NCBI GenBank assembly: GCA_025925195.1
Contig: JAICLU010000004.1
Location: 1-42,063, forward strand
Direction of reading: 5' to 3'
Length of the DNA: 42,063 nucleotides
Source of the DNA: Thermoleophilia bacterium
GTDB lineage: Bacteria > Actinomycetota > Thermoleophilia > Gaiellales > Gaiellaceae
Part shown: positions 13,630 through 21,393 of the stretch, piece by piece
How the letters are laid out: every line of letters begins with the position of its first letter
Position numbering within the stretch: position 1 is the first letter of the stretch
Program-made: the position numbers and the translations under genes
Notes under the pieces: model-generated
Told to the model about the DNA's origin: nothing
What the model saw: only the letters and a program-made list of their open reading frames with translations
Database searches by the model: none

Positions 13630-14631
13630 GTGACCGCAGAGCGGGCCGTGGCCGGATTCGTCGCGCGCGTCCTGTCGGCCGTACCGCCCGCGTCGGGTGC
13701 GGTCGTGATGGGCACCGGCATCGTCTCGATCGGGCTCTCGATCGACGGGCAGGAGACGCTCTCGCGCGTGCTGCTCGTGCTCGCGGCAGCCGTGTGGGCG
13801 GTGCTCGGGCTGCTGCTCGCCGGCCGCGTGCTCCTCGACCGGACGCGCGCGCGTCGCGAAGCGGGTGTGCCGGGCGCGCTGACGGGCGTCGCCGGCACGT
13901 GCGTCCTCGGAGCGCGGGTCTCGCTGCTCGGCTGGCACCACGAGGCGGCCGCACTGCTTGCGCTCGCCGTCTGCGTGTGGGTGGTGCTCGTGCCGCACAT
14001 TCTCCGGAGCTGGACGACGCCGACGGTCGGCGTCTCGTTCATGCTCGCCGTCTCGACCGAGTCGCTCGCGGTGCTGGCGGCCGTGATCGGCACCCGAGAC
14101 CGCGTCCGCTGGCTCGCGCTCGCGTCGTATGTCGTCCTCGCAGCGGGCGTGGCGGCGTACGCGTTCGTCTTCGCTCGCTTCGATCTTCGTCAGCTGCTCG
14201 TCGGCGGCGGCGATCACTGGGTGGCCGGCGGTGCGCTCGCGATCGCGACGCTCGCATGTGGACGTGCCGCGCAGGCTGCGCAGTCGTTCGACACGCTGCA
14301 TGGGCTCGCTGCCGCGTTCGCGCACGCATCGCTCGTCCTCTGGATCGCGGCGGCGCTGTGGCTGCCCGCACTGATCGCCGGCGAGCTCGTGTCGCGGAGG
14401 CTGAACTACGACCTGCGTCGGTGGTCGACCGTGTTTCCGTTCGGCATGTACGCCGCGTGCAGCTTCGTCGTCGGCGACGTCGAGCGCATCGGCGGCCTCG
14501 TCGATTTCGCACGTGTGTGGGTCTGGGTCGCGTTCGCGGTGTGGCTCGCCGCGGTCACCGGACTGCTCCGGCACACGGCATCGCTCTGGCGCGAGCACGT
14601 CTTGCGGGCGGCGACCGTCCGGACCCGTTAG
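13630..14631 (+). CDS. Tellurite-resistance/dicarboxylate transporter (TDT/SLAC1-like)
   Basis: This 333-residue protein has about ten membrane helices. It contains VPPASGAVVMGTGIVSIGLS at the N-terminus, typical of the TDT (TehA/SLAC1/C4-dicarboxylate) fold, and TVFPFGMYAACSF near the C-terminus, where the family has its W/F-P-x-G signature. Members are anion channels or export organic acids and sulfite. GTG 13630 is chosen from the family start and the leaderless -10. The C-terminal stop overlaps the -10 of the cupin gene that follows. The substrate is not determinable. Confidence 0.85.
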   Translation: MTAERAVAGFVARVLSAVPPASGAVVMGTGIVSIGLSIDGQETLSRVLLVLAAAVWAVLGLLLAGRVLLDRTRARREAGVPGALTGVAGTCVLGARVSLLGWHHEAAALLALAVCVWVVLVPHILRSWTTPTVGVSFMLAVSTESLAVLAAVIGTRDRVRWLALASYVVLAAGVAAYAFVFARFDLRQLLVGGGDHWVAGGALAIATLACGRAAQAAQSFDTLHGLAAAFAHASLVLWIAAALWLPALIAGELVSRRLNYDLRRWSTVFPFGMYAACSFVVGDVERIGGLVDFARVWVWVAFAVWLAAVTGLLRHTASLWREHVLRAATVRTR

Positions 14632-14641
14632 CGTTCGTCAG
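14629..14641 (+). promoter_or_regulatory. Putative -10 for leaderless cupin mRNA
   Basis: TAGCGT (14629-14634) contains the stop codon of the transporter gene and sits 7 nt before GTG 14642. No ribosome site is present. Confidence 0.4.
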
Positions 14642-15103
14642 GTGAAGCGATGGAACCTCACGTCGCTGCCGCCGTCCACGCAGAAGGAGCAGCCGCGCGA
14701 GCCCGGGGCCGACGCTCCCCGTGTGCCGCGGCGCGACGAGCAGATCCCGCGCGTCCTCTTCAGCTCACCGGAATGCCGGGCGGTCGTCGTCGAGCTCGAA
14801 GCGGGACAGTCCATGGGCGAGCATCACGTCCGCGAGCGCGCCATGGTGCAGGTGGTCGGCGGCCGCGTCACGATCGACGCGGGTGGCGAGTCCGTCGAGT
14901 GTGAGGCCGGCACGCTCGTCACGTTCGATCCGCACGAGCGCCACAGCCTGCACGCGCTCGAGGACGCGACGCTGCTGCTCGTCCTCGCGCCCTGGCCGGC
15001 GTCGGAGCACTACACCGACGCCGAGAGCGCGCACGCCCGGGAGCTTCCGCGCAACGCTCAGGTCGAGGGTGCGTCGGACCCGTCAGAAGCCTCGTCCGGC
15101 TGA
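14642..15103 (+). CDS. Cupin-domain protein
   Basis: This 153-residue protein has a flexible N-terminus (to residue ~35), then a single cupin barrel with motif 1 GQSMGEHHVRERAMVQVVGG (His-His and Glu ligands) and motif 2 LVTFDPHERHSLHALED (His). That is a complete metal-site set, so it should hold Fe, Mn or Zn. GTG 14642 starts MKRWNLTSL. The last 46 nt overlap the 3' end of the convergent YihY-family gene. Small cupins of this type often act as sensors or isomerases; no substrate is shown. Confidence 0.8.
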   Translation: MKRWNLTSLPPSTQKEQPREPGADAPRVPRRDEQIPRVLFSSPECRAVVVELEAGQSMGEHHVRERAMVQVVGGRVTIDAGGESVECEAGTLVTFDPHERHSLHALEDATLLLVLAPWPASEHYTDAESAHARELPRNAQVEGASDPSEASSG

Positions 15104-16062
15104 GTCGGGGGGAAGTCGATGGTCACCGTCTGGTCCTGCCGGCGCTCCTCGACCATGCCGCGCTGGGTCAGCGCTCGCTTGTCGGCCGCCGTCGCCGGTT
15201 GCTCGAACACGAGGGAGAAGCTCCGCGGCCAGAGCCGCCGGGTCGCGACAACGTTCCCTTCCGCCGCGAGCAGCGTGATGTGCGCCGCAAGGTAGATCCA
15301 CGACAGCAGCCCGATCACGAGTCCAAATGTGCCGTAGAGGTTGCTCGCGTGCTTGAGCGTGTGCCCGACGTAGTACCCGCCGAGGGTCTGCAGCAGCTCG
15401 TAGAGCACGCCCGCTGCCACGGCGCCGCCGCGTAGCTGCCGCCAGCTCACCTCTCGTGCCGTGAGCACGCGGAATGCGACCCAGAAGAGGCCGATGTTCA
15501 CGATCGTGGACAGCGCGAGCGAGACGACCGTCCAGAAGGCGCCGAACTGCGCGCCCACCGTCGCGAGCGCGGCGAGAATCGTGGTCGCGATCGCGCCGCC
15601 TCCCAGCAGGAGGAGCAAAACGAGCGCTCGCCCTCGCGCGTGCAACGGGTCCGGGCGGCGCTTGAACGGGACGCCCCACAGATGGTTCATCGCGTTCTCG
15701 CCGGCGAGGAAGAAGCCCATGCCCGACCAGAGCGCCGCGACGAGGCCGACCACGAGCGCAAGCGTGTTCCCGTGCAGCGAGCCGTGGACGAGCTGTGGTC
15801 CGATCACCGGGAACTGGCCGAGCGCCGAGTTGACGATTCGGTCCTCCAGATGCCGGTGGCCTTGCAGGACGAAGCCCAGCACCGTCGAGAGCACGAGCAG
15901 CAGCGGAAAGATCGCGAAGAAGCCGTAGTACGTGATCGTCGCGGCCAGGTATGAGGCCTGGTCGTCGGCGTACTTCTGCCGCACCGCCAGTGCGAAGCCG
16001 AGCCAGCGGTGCCTCTGCTGGAACCGGTCGAACGCGCGGTATCTCTCGCCGAATCCGCCCAC
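15058..16062 (-). CDS. YihY/virulence factor BrkB family membrane protein
   Basis: This 334-residue protein has about six helices and the hallmarks of the family: an N-terminal YLAATITYYGFFAIFPLLLV, later GYYVGHTLKHASNLYGTFGL and LSWIYLAAHITLLAAEGN. Early annotation as ribonuclease BN was wrong for this family; an envelope transport role is assumed. The tail after residue ~295 is hydrophilic. GTG 16062 has AGGGAG 3-8 nt upstream. It follows the DUF1003 gene by 17 nt, so the two form an operon. The 3' end overlaps the opposing cupin gene by 46 nt. Confidence 0.9.
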   Translation of the reverse strand: MGGFGERYRAFDRFQQRHRWLGFALAVRQKYADDQASYLAATITYYGFFAIFPLLLVLSTVLGFVLQGHRHLEDRIVNSALGQFPVIGPQLVHGSLHGNTLALVVGLVAALWSGMGFFLAGENAMNHLWGVPFKRRPDPLHARGRALVLLLLLGGGAIATTILAALATVGAQFGAFWTVVSLALSTIVNIGLFWVAFRVLTAREVSWRQLRGGAVAAGVLYELLQTLGGYYVGHTLKHASNLYGTFGLVIGLLSWIYLAAHITLLAAEGNVVATRRLWPRSFSLVFEQPATAADKRALTQRGMVEERRQDQTVTIDFPPTQPDEASDGSDAPST

Positions 16063-16079
16063 GTCTCCCTGACGAGACG

Positions 16080-16541
16080 TTACGTGGCCGCGAGCCGCGC
16101 GTGGATCTCGCGGGTCAGCGCCTCGACCCTCTCCGTCAGCGCCTTGTCCTCCTGGGTCAGCGCCGTGTTCGCCTGGATCAGCTCCTTCAGCGCGCCCGTC
16201 TCCCGCTTGATCGCCGCCTCGCGCTCCTGCATGTGGCGCATGATCTCCTCGCGATGCGCCTCGAGGTGGTCGAGCGCGTCCTTGTCCCGCTCGGACTGCC
16301 GGGTCTGCGCGAGCAGGATCAGCGGCGCCGCGTAGGCGGCCTGCGTCGAGAAGGCGAGGTTCAGCAGGATGAACGGATAGGGATCCCAGCGAAAGCCGAT
16401 CGCGAGGGCGTTCAGCACGATCCAGGCGATCACGACGAGGGTCTGGCCGGCGATGTAGGCCGGCGTGCCGAAGAACCGCGCCGCGGCCTCGGCCCGCCGG
16501 CCGAAGGCGTCCTCGCCAAACGTGCTCGGCACGTGCGGCAT
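16080..16541 (-). CDS. DUF1003 membrane protein
   Basis: This 153-residue protein matches DUF1003: FGEDAFGRRAEAAARFFGTP, two membrane helices with LVVIAWIVLNALAIGFRWDP and PFILLNLAFSTQAAYAAPLI, then QTRQSERDKDALDHLEAHRE, a long charged coiled coil to the end (residues ~95-153). The coiled coil should lie in the cytoplasm. ATG 16541 is directly preceded by a 12-bp palindrome. It leads the operon with YihY. The biochemical function of DUF1003 is not established. Confidence 0.9.
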   Translation of the reverse strand: MPHVPSTFGEDAFGRRAEAAARFFGTPAYIAGQTLVVIAWIVLNALAIGFRWDPYPFILLNLAFSTQAAYAAPLILLAQTRQSERDKDALDHLEAHREEIMRHMQEREAAIKRETGALKELIQANTALTQEDKALTERVEALTREIHARLAAT

Positions 16542-16553
16542 GAACCGCGGTTC
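16542..16553. promoter_or_regulatory. 12-bp palindrome at the DUF1003 start
   Basis: GAACCGCGGTTC is a perfect palindrome touching the DUF1003 ATG, in the 55-bp gap to the divergent lyase. It could be an operator or chance in GC-rich DNA. Confidence 0.3.
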
Positions 16554-16583
16554 GGTACGTCCCGCGCTGCTCCTCCTCTTCTC

Positions 16584-16596
16584 TAGGCTCCGTCCG
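16584..16596 (+). promoter_or_regulatory. Putative -10 for leaderless lyase mRNA
   Basis: TAGGCT (16584-16589) lies 7 nt before ATG 16597. No ribosome site is visible. Confidence 0.4.
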
Positions 16597-18096
16597 ATGA
16601 CCGACACCGACGAGCTGGGCCGCGGCGGGCGGCTGCGCGGCGGCGCGGCCGGCGAGCTCGTCGCCGCCGCGTACGCCGCCGAGAGCGCGCACGGCCCGCG
16701 GCTCGCCCACGGTCTGTCGCTCGCCGATCTCGCGCATGCGGTCGCGCTCGTCGAGGGTGGGGATCTCGCAGGCGACGACGCGCGCGCGCTGCTGCGCGGG
16801 CTGCTGGAGCTGCACGCAATCCCCGGAGCCGAGTTCCCTTGGGACCCGACGCTCGGCGACGCGTTCAACGCGCGCGAGGCCGAGCTGGAGCGGCGCGTCG
16901 GCCGCTCGGCGGCCGGGTGGCTGAGCGCGGGACGGCCGCGTCGCGAGGCGTTTCGCGTCGGCCTCCGGCTCACCGCGCGGAGGGCAGTGCGCGAGCTGCA
17001 CGACGCGCTCGTCGACCAGGCGGCGGCGCTCGCCGGGCACGCGCGCGCCACGCGCCAGGCGCTCGCGACCGACTACACGTATCTCCAGCCGGCACAGCCG
17101 ACGACGGTCGGCCATCTGCTGCTCGCCTACGCGTATCCGGCGCTGCGCGACGCCGAGCGCGCGCGGGCCTCGCACGCAGCGCTCGGCGCGAGCGTCGCCG
17201 GTGCGGGCGGCAGCGCCGGGTCGCGCTGGGCGCTCGACCGGATGCGCCTCGCCGAGCTGCTCGGCTGCGAGGGACTCGTCGAGCACACGAAGGACGCCGC
17301 CTGGCAGGCCGATGTGTACGTCGAGCTGCTCGCGGCGCTCGCGATCGCGGCGACGCATCAGAGTCAGCTGGGACAGGACTTCGAGATCTACGCGAGCCAG
17401 GAGTTCGGCCTGCTCGAGCTCGCCGACGCGCACAGCCGGGCGAGCGCGCTGATGCCGCAGAAGAAGAACCCGTACGCGCTCGCCGCGATCCGCACGCAGG
17501 CGGGGCAGGCAGCCGGCGACCTGGCCGCAGCGGTGGCGACGCTGCACACCGGCTCCGCCCGCACCGATCACTTCCATCTCCTGAACGGCACTGTGCCGCG
17601 CGCGCTCGACGAGGCCGTGGCGATCGCGCGGTTGACGGCATCCGTGCTCGAGGGTGTCGAGCTCCGGCCGGCGCGGTTCGAGCAGATCGCACGGGAAAGC
17701 TTCGTCACGGCGGCCGACGTCGCCGACGTCCTCGCGCTCGTCGGGGGGCTCGACTACCGCAGCGCGCACAAGGTCGTCGGCCGCGCCGTTCGTGACCTCG
17801 TCGACACAGGCGAGCCGCCGTCGGCGCTCACGCCGACGCGGCTGGCGGCGGCTGCCGAAGCGGTAGTCGGATCGCCGGTCAAGCTGGACGACGCGACGCT
17901 GCGTGCCGCGCTCGATCCGGCTGCGTGCGCCGCGGCCCGCCTGCAGGTCGGTTCGTCGGCGGCCGCAGCGATCGACGCGATGCTCGACGGACTTGCCGCG
18001 ACCCTGGCCGACCGCGAGGCGTGGAGCGCGGCCGCGCGCGAGCGCGAAGCGGACGCTGAGACGGCGCTGCTCGCGCGCGCCCGCGAGCTCGCCTGA
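16597..18096 (+). CDS. Argininosuccinate-lyase-like member of the fumarase/aspartase superfamily
   Basis: This 499-residue protein is co-linear with ArgH. It opens with GGRLRGG like ArgH's WGGRF, has DYTYLQPAQPTTVGHLLLAY, and the superfamily signature SALMPQKKNPYALAAI (ArgH: GSSIMPQKKNPD). The candidate catalytic Ser precedes ALMPQKKN. Two substrate-binding segments differ from true ArgH: the usual HTGRSRNDQ is SAGRPRREA, and the THLQ catalytic His is Tyr in TYLQ. It is therefore probably an eliminase acting on another amino- or carboxy-succinyl compound. No other arg genes are near. The C-terminal ~60 residues form an Ala/Arg-rich helical tail. Confidence 0.82.
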   Translation: MTDTDELGRGGRLRGGAAGELVAAAYAAESAHGPRLAHGLSLADLAHAVALVEGGDLAGDDARALLRGLLELHAIPGAEFPWDPTLGDAFNAREAELERRVGRSAAGWLSAGRPRREAFRVGLRLTARRAVRELHDALVDQAAALAGHARATRQALATDYTYLQPAQPTTVGHLLLAYAYPALRDAERARASHAALGASVAGAGGSAGSRWALDRMRLAELLGCEGLVEHTKDAAWQADVYVELLAALAIAATHQSQLGQDFEIYASQEFGLLELADAHSRASALMPQKKNPYALAAIRTQAGQAAGDLAAAVATLHTGSARTDHFHLLNGTVPRALDEAVAIARLTASVLEGVELRPARFEQIARESFVTAADVADVLALVGGLDYRSAHKVVGRAVRDLVDTGEPPSALTPTRLAAAAEAVVGSPVKLDDATLRAALDPAACAAARLQVGSSAAAAIDAMLDGLAATLADREAWSAAAREREADAETALLARARELA

Positions 18097-18112
18097 GCGT
18101 GCACAATGCGTC

Positions 18113-18391
18113 ATGGGCGATTTCTGCTCGCATCTGGACCAGGTGGAGATCCTCGACCCGCCCGCGCAGATCGCCGGTTGCGAGGAGTGCCTGAAGACCG
18201 GCAGCGAGTGGATGCACCTCCGGATGTGCCAGATCTGCGGCAAGATCGGCTGCTGCGACTCGTCGCCGAACCACCACGCGAGCCGCCACGCCGCCGAGTC
18301 GGGGCATCCGATCGCTCGCTCGGTCGAGCGGGGTGAGAACTGGAGCTGGTGCTTCGTCGACGAGCTGATGTTCGTCCTGCGGCCGGCGTGA
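18113..18391 (+). CDS. UBP-type zinc-finger protein
   Basis: This 92-residue stand-alone ZnF-UBP domain is of the kind seen in many actinobacteria. The zinc ligands are C and H residues in FCSHLDQ, GCEECLKTGSEWMHLRMCQI, CGKIGCCDSSPNHHASRHA and SGHPIARS. In eukaryotes this fold binds the C-terminus of free ubiquitin; the bacterial partner is unknown. ATG 18113 has CACAAT 5 nt upstream, a weak -10-like match, so it may be leaderless. Its stop overlaps the DUF5996 GTG (GTGA), so the two are co-translated. Confidence 0.9.
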   Translation: MGDFCSHLDQVEILDPPAQIAGCEECLKTGSEWMHLRMCQICGKIGCCDSSPNHHASRHAAESGHPIARSVERGENWSWCFVDELMFVLRPA

Positions 18392-19320
18392 CGGGGGGCA
18401 GCGTGACCGCGTGGCCCGCGCTGCCGTACGACGCGTGGCGCGACACCTGCGACACGCTGCACGCGCATACGCAGGTGCTCGGCAAGCTGGCGTCAGCGCT
18501 CGCCCCGCCGGAGCCGCAGCTCCAGCACGCGGCGCTCCGTTTGGGCGCGCGCGGCTGGGAGACTCAGCCGCTGCCTGCGCCGGACGGCTCGGGCGCGATC
18601 GTCGTCGGGCTCGACCTCTGCGACCATGAGGCCGTCGTCCAGCACAGCGACGGCAGGATCGCGCGCGTACCGCTCGCGCCCGATCGTTCGGTCGGCACGG
18701 TGACGCGCGAAGTCGTGGCGGCGGTGAGGTCGCTCGCCGGCCCCGTCGAGATCGATCCGACGCCGCAGGAGACGCCGTGGCAGACGCCGCTCGACGAAGA
18801 CGACGCGCACGCGACGTACGACCCGGCCCAAGTCACCGCGTACTTCGCCGCGGCAACGCGCGCGGCGCTCGTGCTCGCCGAGCTGCGCGCGCCCTATCGG
18901 GGCCGCTCGACGCCGGTCAACGCCTGGTGGGGGTCGTTCGATCTCGCGGTCAGCCTCTTCTCCGGCCTGCCGGCCGACCCGCCCGCGGCGGACTTCATCA
19001 CCCGCAACGCGATGAACGCACAGGAGGTGGCGGTCGGTTGGTGGCCCGGCGATGCGCGTTACCCGAAGGCGGCCTTCTACGCCTACGCCTTTCCGGCGCC
19101 CGCCGGCTTCGAGCTCGCGACGCTCTCGCCCGCCGAGGCGCGCTGGGACGCGACGCTCGGCGAGTACCTCCTCGACTGGGAGGATGTGCGGGCCGCCGAC
19201 GACCCGCACGAAACGGCGCTCGCGTTCGCGCTGTCCGCCGTGCAGCACGCCTGCGCCGTCTGCAACTGGGATCCCGCGCTCGCGGCGAGCGCCGAGGGCC
19301 GTCCGCCGCCCGTCGCCTGA
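18388..19320 (+). CDS. DUF5996 family protein
   Basis: This 310-residue cytoplasmic protein matches DUF5996 along its length: LPYDAWRDTCDTLHAHTQVL at the start, then a beta-rich core, TPVNAWWGSFDLAVSLFSGL, the AMNAQEVAVGWWPGD block and FYAYAFPAPAGFE. GTG 18388 overlaps the zinc-finger stop (GTGA). GTG 18403, preceded by GGGGGG, is an equally good start that would drop five residues. No catalytic role is known for the family. Conserved Trp, His and aromatic residues suggest a ligand pocket. It ends 23 nt from a convergent reductase gene. Confidence 0.85.
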   Translation: MTGGSVTAWPALPYDAWRDTCDTLHAHTQVLGKLASALAPPEPQLQHAALRLGARGWETQPLPAPDGSGAIVVGLDLCDHEAVVQHSDGRIARVPLAPDRSVGTVTREVVAAVRSLAGPVEIDPTPQETPWQTPLDEDDAHATYDPAQVTAYFAAATRAALVLAELRAPYRGRSTPVNAWWGSFDLAVSLFSGLPADPPAADFITRNAMNAQEVAVGWWPGDARYPKAAFYAYAFPAPAGFELATLSPAEARWDATLGEYLLDWEDVRAADDPHETALAFALSAVQHACAVCNWDPALAASAEGRPPPVA

Positions 19321-19343
19321 CGGACAGGCGGAAGACACGGAGC

Positions 19344-20267
19344 CTAGGGGAGGAGCACGAGGCGGCCGACGACGCGGCCGGCCCGAAGGTCGGCGAGCGC
19401 CGATGTGAGCTCGCTCAAGGGTCGGCGGTCGATCGGCAGCCGGAGCTCGCCCGTCTGGAGCAGGCGCAGGAGATCCGGTGCGAGATGTGCGACGCGGGGC
19501 CCCCACTCGAGCATGCTCAGCGGCAGCAGCCGGACGGCGGACGCGAGCAGGAGGGGGAGGTGGAACGTCACGTCGACGCCCGCGGTGTACCCGACGAGCA
19601 CGGCACGACCGCCCGGGCGTACGCGTGGGATCAGCTCGGCGAGCCGCGCGCCGCCGACCGTGTCGACGAGCAGGTCGACCTCGTCCGGTAATTCCGCAGG
19701 ACCGAGCGCGCGTGCGCCCGGTGCGACGGAGTCGAGCTTCGCAGCACGTCCGACGAGCGCCTGGACGTCCGCAGCGCCGTGATGCAGCGCGAGCTGCACG
19801 ACGAGCGAGCCGACCGCCCCGGTCGCTCCGGTGACGGCAACACGCTCACCGCGTGCGAGAGCGCCGAGCTCGTGCAGGGCGACGTGAGCGGTCGTCGCAG
19901 GCGAGAAGAACGCGGCGGCGAGCGCAGCGTCGACGTCGTCCTCGACGGGGTGTAGGGCGTCGTCCGGCACCGACGCGCGCTGCGCCCATGTGCCGTCACG
20001 CCCGATGCCGACGCCGCCGCCGCGGATCCGGACGCGCGTCCCGGACGCGTGCACCACCGATTCGAGGACCACGCCCGCGCCGTCCGTGCCCGGTACGTAC
20101 GGCAGCGGCGGTCGGGCGACAAACGAGCCGGTGAGCACCGTGAGGTCGAGGTGCGTTGCCGTCGCCGCCTCGATCGCGACGAGGGACTCGCCCGGCAGGG
20201 GCTGCGGCTCCGCGACCTCCTCGAGCACCGGTTCACTTCCGAATTCGTGAACGCGCGCCGAGAGCAC
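19344..20267 (-). CDS. Medium-chain reductase, quinone-oxidoreductase-like
   Basis: This 307-residue member of the MDR superfamily lacks the catalytic zinc Cys/His set. It has a GroES-like N-terminal domain (LPYVPGTDGAGVVLES), then a Rossmann domain with VAVTGATGAVGSLVVQLALH (the AxxGxxG nucleotide motif) and DLLVDTVGGARL. It should reduce enones or quinones with NADPH. GTG 20267 has TATGCT 6 nt upstream, so it is probably leaderless. It is divergent from the 2-hydroxyacid oxidase gene, with overlapping -10 elements, which suggests joint control at the border of the catabolic island. Confidence 0.88.
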   Translation of the reverse strand: MLSARVHEFGSEPVLEEVAEPQPLPGESLVAIEAATATHLDLTVLTGSFVARPPLPYVPGTDGAGVVLESVVHASGTRVRIRGGGVGIGRDGTWAQRASVPDDALHPVEDDVDAALAAAFFSPATTAHVALHELGALARGERVAVTGATGAVGSLVVQLALHHGAADVQALVGRAAKLDSVAPGARALGPAELPDEVDLLVDTVGGARLAELIPRVRPGGRAVLVGYTAGVDVTFHLPLLLASAVRLLPLSMLEWGPRVAHLAPDLLRLLQTGELRLPIDRRPLSELTSALADLRAGRVVGRLVLLP

Positions 20268-20289
20268 GGGGCGAGCATACGATCAATGC
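20268..20289. promoter_or_regulatory. Divergent overlapping -10 elements
   Basis: Plus-strand TACGAT (20278-20283) lies 6 nt before GTG 20290. Minus-strand TATGCT (20279-20274) lies 6 nt before GTG 20267. The two hexamers share 2 bp, so both genes appear leaderless and their open complexes would compete. Confidence 0.5.
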
Positions 20290-21354
20290 GTGCTCGATGC
20301 CCGGCAGCGAGCGTTGAATCTCGCCGACTACGAGGCGTTTGCGCGCGAGCATCTCGACGCCCCGCTGTTCGCGCATCTCGACGGCGGCGCGGGTGACGAG
20401 CGGACGCTGCGCGCGAACCGCGCAGCCTGGGAAGCGCTCACGCTTCGGCCGCGCGTTCTCGTCGGCGTCGACGACGTCACGACCGCGACGACCGTGCTCG
20501 GCCGCACGGTGAAGGCGCCGATCCTCGCTGCACCGCTCGGGTTCCAGGAGCTGGTCGCCCGCGGCGGCGCCGCGGCAACGATGCGCGGCGCGGCGCGGGC
20601 GGGCGTCGGCGCCGTCGCGCCCACCATCTCGCGTGCGACGCCCGCCGAGCTCGCGGCCGCGGCCGGCGGGCTGCACTGGTTCCAGCTCTATTGCTTCCGC
20701 GACCGCGGAATCACGAACGAGCTCGTAGCGCAGGCGGCAGCGGCGCGGTACGACGCGCTCGTCGTCACCGTCGACGGGCCGGTGCTCGGCCGTCGCGAGC
20801 GCGCGCTGCGGGCCGGCTGGGAGGCCCCGACAGATCTCGTCGTCACGGCGACCGGGCTCACGGTCGACGAGTTGAATCGACTCGTCGACCCCGGGCTCTC
20901 GTGGCGGGATCTCGAATGGCTCGCGTCCTTCGGGCTGCCCCTCGTCCTCAAGGGTGTCCTGACCCGCGAGGACGCCCGGCTCGCCGCCGACCACGGCGTC
21001 GGCGCGGTGATCGTGTCGAACCACGGCGGCCGCCAGCTCGACGGGGTCGCGGCCTCCGCGGAGGCGCTGCCCGAAGTCGTCGACGCCGTTGCCGGCCGGC
21101 TCGAAGTGCTCGTCGACGGCGGCGTACGCCGCGGTATCGACATTGCTGCAGCGCTCGCGCTCGGCGCGCGCGCCGTCCTCGTCGGCCGGCCGGTGCTGTG
21201 GGCGCTCGCCGCCGCCGGGGAGGACGGGGTCGCCGCAGCTCTGACGCTCCTGCGCGAGGAGCTCGCGACCGCGCTCGCGCTCCTCGGCTGCCGGTCCCCG
21301 GAAGACGTCACGCCGGCGCATGTCGCGTGGCGGCCGCGCCCGGATACCCCGTAG
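20290..21354 (+). CDS. FMN-dependent alpha-hydroxy-acid oxidase
   Basis: This 354-residue TIM-barrel flavoprotein is of the glycolate/lactate/mandelate oxidase family. Visible landmarks: an N-terminal helix NLADYEAFAREHL, APILAAPLGFQELVARGG, LHWFQLYCFRD (FMN and substrate contacts), LVLKGVLTREDA with the FMN-binding Lys, VSNHGGRQLDG with the catalytic His and substrate Arg, and VDGGVRRGIDIAAALALGARAVLVG at the phosphate site. It oxidises an L-2-hydroxyacid to the 2-oxoacid. GTG 20290 is probably leaderless. Its own stop is part of a TAGGAT upstream of the solute-binding protein. The substrate chain length cannot be read. Confidence 0.92.
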   Translation: MLDARQRALNLADYEAFAREHLDAPLFAHLDGGAGDERTLRANRAAWEALTLRPRVLVGVDDVTTATTVLGRTVKAPILAAPLGFQELVARGGAAATMRGAARAGVGAVAPTISRATPAELAAAAGGLHWFQLYCFRDRGITNELVAQAAAARYDALVVTVDGPVLGRRERALRAGWEAPTDLVVTATGLTVDELNRLVDPGLSWRDLEWLASFGLPLVLKGVLTREDARLAADHGVGAVIVSNHGGRQLDGVAASAEALPEVVDAVAGRLEVLVDGGVRRGIDIAAALALGARAVLVGRPVLWALAAAGEDGVAAALTLLREELATALALLGCRSPEDVTPAHVAWRPRPDTP

Positions 21355-21365
21355 GATCGCGGTCC

Positions 21366-21389
21366 TACGTTCGAGCTCGAACAGGAGGG
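21366..21389 (+). promoter_or_regulatory. Operator-like palindrome and ribosome site before the solute-binding protein
   Basis: GTTCGAGCTCGAAC (21369-21382) is a perfect 14-bp palindrome. It overlaps a -10-like TACGTT (21366-21371) and ends just before AGGAGGG (21383-21389), the ribosome site for ATG 21394. A dimeric repressor bound here would block transcription and translation of the binding-protein gene. Confidence 0.45.
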
Positions 21390-21393
21390 TCAC

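Noticed and set aside
16597-18096. Annotation as genuine argH
   Set aside because: Key substrate and catalytic segments differ and no arginine biosynthesis genes are nearby, so only a superfamily-level call is justified.
15058-18468. 1136-codon open minus-strand frame spanning YihY, DUF1003 and the lyase region
   Set aside because: Only the YihY part is protein-like. The rest reads opposite the lyase and through DUF1003 in the wrong frame.
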